A DNA stretch of 7,293 nucleotides from DATLYH01 sp035575035 (lineage in GTDB: Bacteria > Planctomycetota > Planctomycetia > Gemmatales > Gemmataceae), in the NCBI GenBank assembly GCA_035575035.1, contig DATLYH010000022.1:1-7293 (forward strand), given 5' to 3'. The translations under genes and the position numbers were made by a program. Below, piece by piece: positions 6,069 through 7,293 of this stretch (its first letter is position 1; every line of letters begins with the position of its first letter). The notes beneath the pieces were generated by a model. That model worked only from the letters and a program-made list of their open reading frames with translations. It searched no databases and was not told the DNA's origin.

Positions 6069-6293
6069 TCAGTTGCTCGCGAAGGTCCCGGAGCTGCGGG
6101 CTTTCTGGGCCCGGTGTCGGGGCCGGTCCGCGAGGTCCTTGTACAGGGTGTTTTTTCTCGCGCTGGAGAACAGCGCGTCGGTCTCCGGCTCGTCGTCGGC
6201 CAAGGGCGTTCGGGGCCGCTGCATTCCGGTGAAGTACTCCAGGCGAACGGGAGTAGGAACCGTGCCGTCATCGGCTCGGGCCGAGGTATGCAT
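6069..6293 (-). CDS. Small 74-aa protein of unknown function overlapping the DUF6580 gene
   Basis: The open frame from ATG 6291-6293 to TGA 6069-6071 encodes 74 aa, starting MHTSARADDGTVPTPVRLEY. It is hydrophilic, with an acidic centre (LADDEPETDA) and a basic C-terminal half (ARKNTLYKDLADRPRHRAQKAR). There is no signal peptide, membrane helix or cysteine. Evidence for coding: about 80% G/C at third positions, fewer G/C at second than first positions, and an intrinsic terminator 36 nt after the stop. It overlaps the end of the DUF6580 gene by 26 nt, so translation may be coupled; the ribosome site is poor (GAGCGGG next to the ATG). The opposite strand has an open frame with the same third positions, so orientation rests on the terminator and neighbours. 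I do not recognise the family. Confidence 0.5.
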   Translation of the reverse strand: MHTSARADDGTVPTPVRLEYFTGMQRPRTPLADDEPETDALFSSARKNTLYKDLADRPRHRAQKARSSGTFASN

Positions 6294-6894
6294 CCCGCTC
6301 GGTTGAACCCTGGTTGTGCGGCTCAGCGGCCGCCGGCACCAGGACGGGTTCACGCAGCGCCGGAAAGTAGTGTTCCGCCAGGATGAAGCCGCCGAAGAGC
6401 ACGGCCGAGAACAGGGCATCGCCCAGGACCGTGTTCCGGAAGAAGGGAAGGGCGTCCACGTAGCAGGCCAGCAGTCCGGCTGGAGTCATCGGCCGGCCCA
6501 GGCCTTGCCCCATCACCCAGACGGCGAAGTTGGTCACCACAAAGAACAAAACCGAGCTGGCCAGCATGGTGCCGGCGATGCATGGCACGGTGTACCGGGA
6601 CCGGAGCCAACGGCCCATCCCGACCGTCAGACCGAAACAGCCGTAGACCACCGCCTGACCGATCAGATAGATCATCGGGTCAAAGTGCTGGCTGTGCGAG
6701 GAGTAGATGACCACATCGCTCAGCACCATGGCTGCAAACGGCACCAACAGCGCCAGCCCGGGGCGGGACAGAGTCGCGCCGGCGAACAGGGCCATCGCCG
6801 CCACGGGAGTGAAGTTCGGCGGGTGCGGGATCAGGCGGGCCGCTGCCGCTGCCAGGATCATCCCCGTGATCACCAGAAAACGAGTCATTCCCAT
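6268..6894 (-). CDS. DUF6580 family integral membrane protein
   Basis: A 208-aa, very hydrophobic protein with about six membrane helices (roughly residues 5-21, 29-42, 46-63, 73-92, 103-127, 155-174). It matches what I recall of the DUF6580 family: NFTPVAAMALFAGA near the N-terminus, LVPFAAMVLSD in helix 3, ASSVLFFVVTNFAVW in helix 5, and ACYVDALPFFRNTVLGDALF before the last helix. The fold resembles substrate-binding S components of ECF-type vitamin transporters, but the substrate is unknown. Length is usual for the family. GGGAGG lies 6 nt before the ATG at 6892-6894, so this start is preferred over the ATG two codons later. The polar C-terminal tail (about 186-208) overlaps a likely small gene. 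No transporter ATPase is nearby. Confidence 0.88.
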   Translation of the reverse strand: MGMTRFLVITGMILAAAAARLIPHPPNFTPVAAMALFAGATLSRPGLALLVPFAAMVLSDVVIYSSHSQHFDPMIYLIGQAVVYGCFGLTVGMGRWLRSRYTVPCIAGTMLASSVLFFVVTNFAVWVMGQGLGRPMTPAGLLACYVDALPFFRNTVLGDALFSAVLFGGFILAEHYFPALREPVLVPAAAEPHNQGSTERDAYLGPSR

Positions 6895-6900
6895 GTCGTT

Positions 6901-6906
6901 CCTCCC
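6901..6906 (-). promoter_or_regulatory. Shine-Dalgarno site of the DUF6580 gene
   Basis: GGGAGG on the minus strand with a 6-nt spacer to the ATG at 6892-6894. It decides between two ATG codons spaced six bases apart (6894 and 6888). Confidence 0.75.
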
Positions 6907-7141
6907 GGCGAGGCGTCGTTGGCTTCCGGTTCCGATTTCACCCCTACATTAATCCTCCCTTCCCCCCGCGGCAAGGGCTGGTCCGCCGTCATGCGGTCCC
7001 GCGGTGCGGCAAGTCCCGCTCGGCGCACCGGACCTCCGGCGGGCCGCGTCGCCCGGCTGTTCGGTCAGGACCCCGAAAGGAGGACGGCCGCATCAAGGTG
7101 CTTTTGATGCGGTGCCGTGAAATGACTGCGACGGTTTCCGC
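6907..7141 (-). other. Intergenic region upstream of the DUF6580 gene
   Basis: This stretch holds no convincing gene on either strand. A purine run lies around 6952-6967 on the minus strand. A possible weak promoter (TTGCCG, 17 nt, TAATGT on the minus strand, around 6946-6974) matches the consensus poorly. The only strong structure is the hairpin at 7088-7112. Any promoter for DUF6580 should be here, but I cannot place it with confidence. Confidence 0.4.
7088..7112. repeat. Perfect 9-bp hairpin
   Basis: CCGCATCAA (7088-7096) and TTGATGCGG (7104-7112) form a perfect stem with a 7-nt loop. No T-run follows on either strand. It lies 29 nt from a second, longer hairpin and may be part of the 3' end of the gene stopping at 7222, or a regulatory site upstream of DUF6580. 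Confidence 0.55.
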
Positions 7142-7180
7142 GCAAGAGAAGGCCGCCGCGGAGCGACGGCCTTCTCTTGC
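7142..7180 (-). terminator. Perfect 14-bp hairpin, likely 3' end of the gene at the window edge
   Basis: GCAAGAGAAGGCCG (7142-7155) pairs perfectly with CGGCCTTCTCTTGC (7167-7180). The 11-nt loop can form three more pairs. It starts 41 nt after the minus-strand stop at 7222-7224. There is no T-tract beyond the stem on either strand, so it departs from the classic intrinsic form, but its position fits a terminator or 3'-end stabiliser. Confidence 0.6.
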
Positions 7181-7221
7181 CGGGCGAGGTTCTGCAACCG
7201 CGGGACGGAAGGGACGAAGGC

Positions 7222-7293
7222 TCACCACTGCCCGCTGTCGCCGCTCAGGCCGGCGGCGGCCCGGTCGGAGCCAGCCACCTTCACGAGCTTGTT
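7222..7293 (-). CDS. C-terminal end of an unknown protein (5' partial)
   Basis: The minus strand is open from the window edge to TGA at 7222-7224, giving 23 codons: NKLVKVAGSDRAAAGLSGDS then GQW. The start lies outside the window. Coding is supported by high G/C at third positions and a strong hairpin 41 nt past the stop. The tail is too short to name a family. Confidence 0.55.
   Translation of the reverse strand, partial: NKLVKVAGSDRAAAGLSGDSGQW

Noticed and set aside
6031..6306. 91-aa plus-strand open frame from a TTG
   Set aside because: It shares third codon positions with the minus-strand small gene, so codon bias cannot separate them. The terminator at 6006-6032 and upstream gene favour the minus strand, and it starts at TTG within the terminator edge.
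6316..7107. 263-aa plus-strand open frame
   Set aside because: Gln/His/Arg/Gly-rich and antisense to the clear DUF6580 membrane protein.

Overview
The window looks like chromosomal DNA from a GC-rich planctomycete, probably of the Gemmataceae type. This rests on protein style, not on any marker gene. One exported protein carries the LE-x-R-x-x-P N-terminal motif typical of large secreted planctomycete proteins. Another has a PEP-CTERM-like tail of the 'PAPAGL' variety. A third is a membrane-anchored FHA protein with a proline-rich stalk. There are no rRNA, tRNA, CRISPR, phage or insertion-sequence genes.

Layout: (1) Positions 1-1699, plus strand, hold the 3' part of a large signalling or scaffold protein: the end of an FHA domain, one membrane helix, a Lys-Pro-Pro-rich stalk, a FecR-like beta region and HEAT-like helical repeats. 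It meets the next gene tail to tail with 3 nt between stop codons. (2) Positions 1703-5645, minus strand, hold three exported-protein genes. In transcription order they are a 614-aa LE-x-R-x-x-P protein with a transglutaminase-like Cys-His-Asp domain and a Ca-binding-type loop, a 340-aa secreted protein of unknown function whose natural C-terminus appears to lie in the -1 frame, and a 252-aa PEP-CTERM-like surface protein. (3) Positions 5646-6068 are non-coding and regulatory. They hold two minus-strand intrinsic terminators, a good sigma-70-like promoter between them, and a long leader for the 614-aa gene. (4) Positions 6069-6894, minus strand, hold a DUF6580-type integral membrane protein and a probable overlapping 74-aa small gene that ends just before the first terminator. 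(5) Positions 6895-7293 hold a spacer with two perfect hairpins and the last 23 codons of another minus-strand gene.

How they may work together: the three minus-strand genes from 5645 down to 1703 all encode exported proteins and could form one surface or secretion transcription unit driven from about position 5957. The 69-nt and 125/247-nt gaps do not prove co-transcription. The DUF6580 unit is separate, being closed by its own terminator. The most interesting points are the promoter followed at once by an intrinsic terminator (possible attenuation), the frameshift candidate at an A5 run, and the transglutaminase-like catalytic triad in a planctomycete exported protein. I see no clear evidence of a wholly new multi-gene system.
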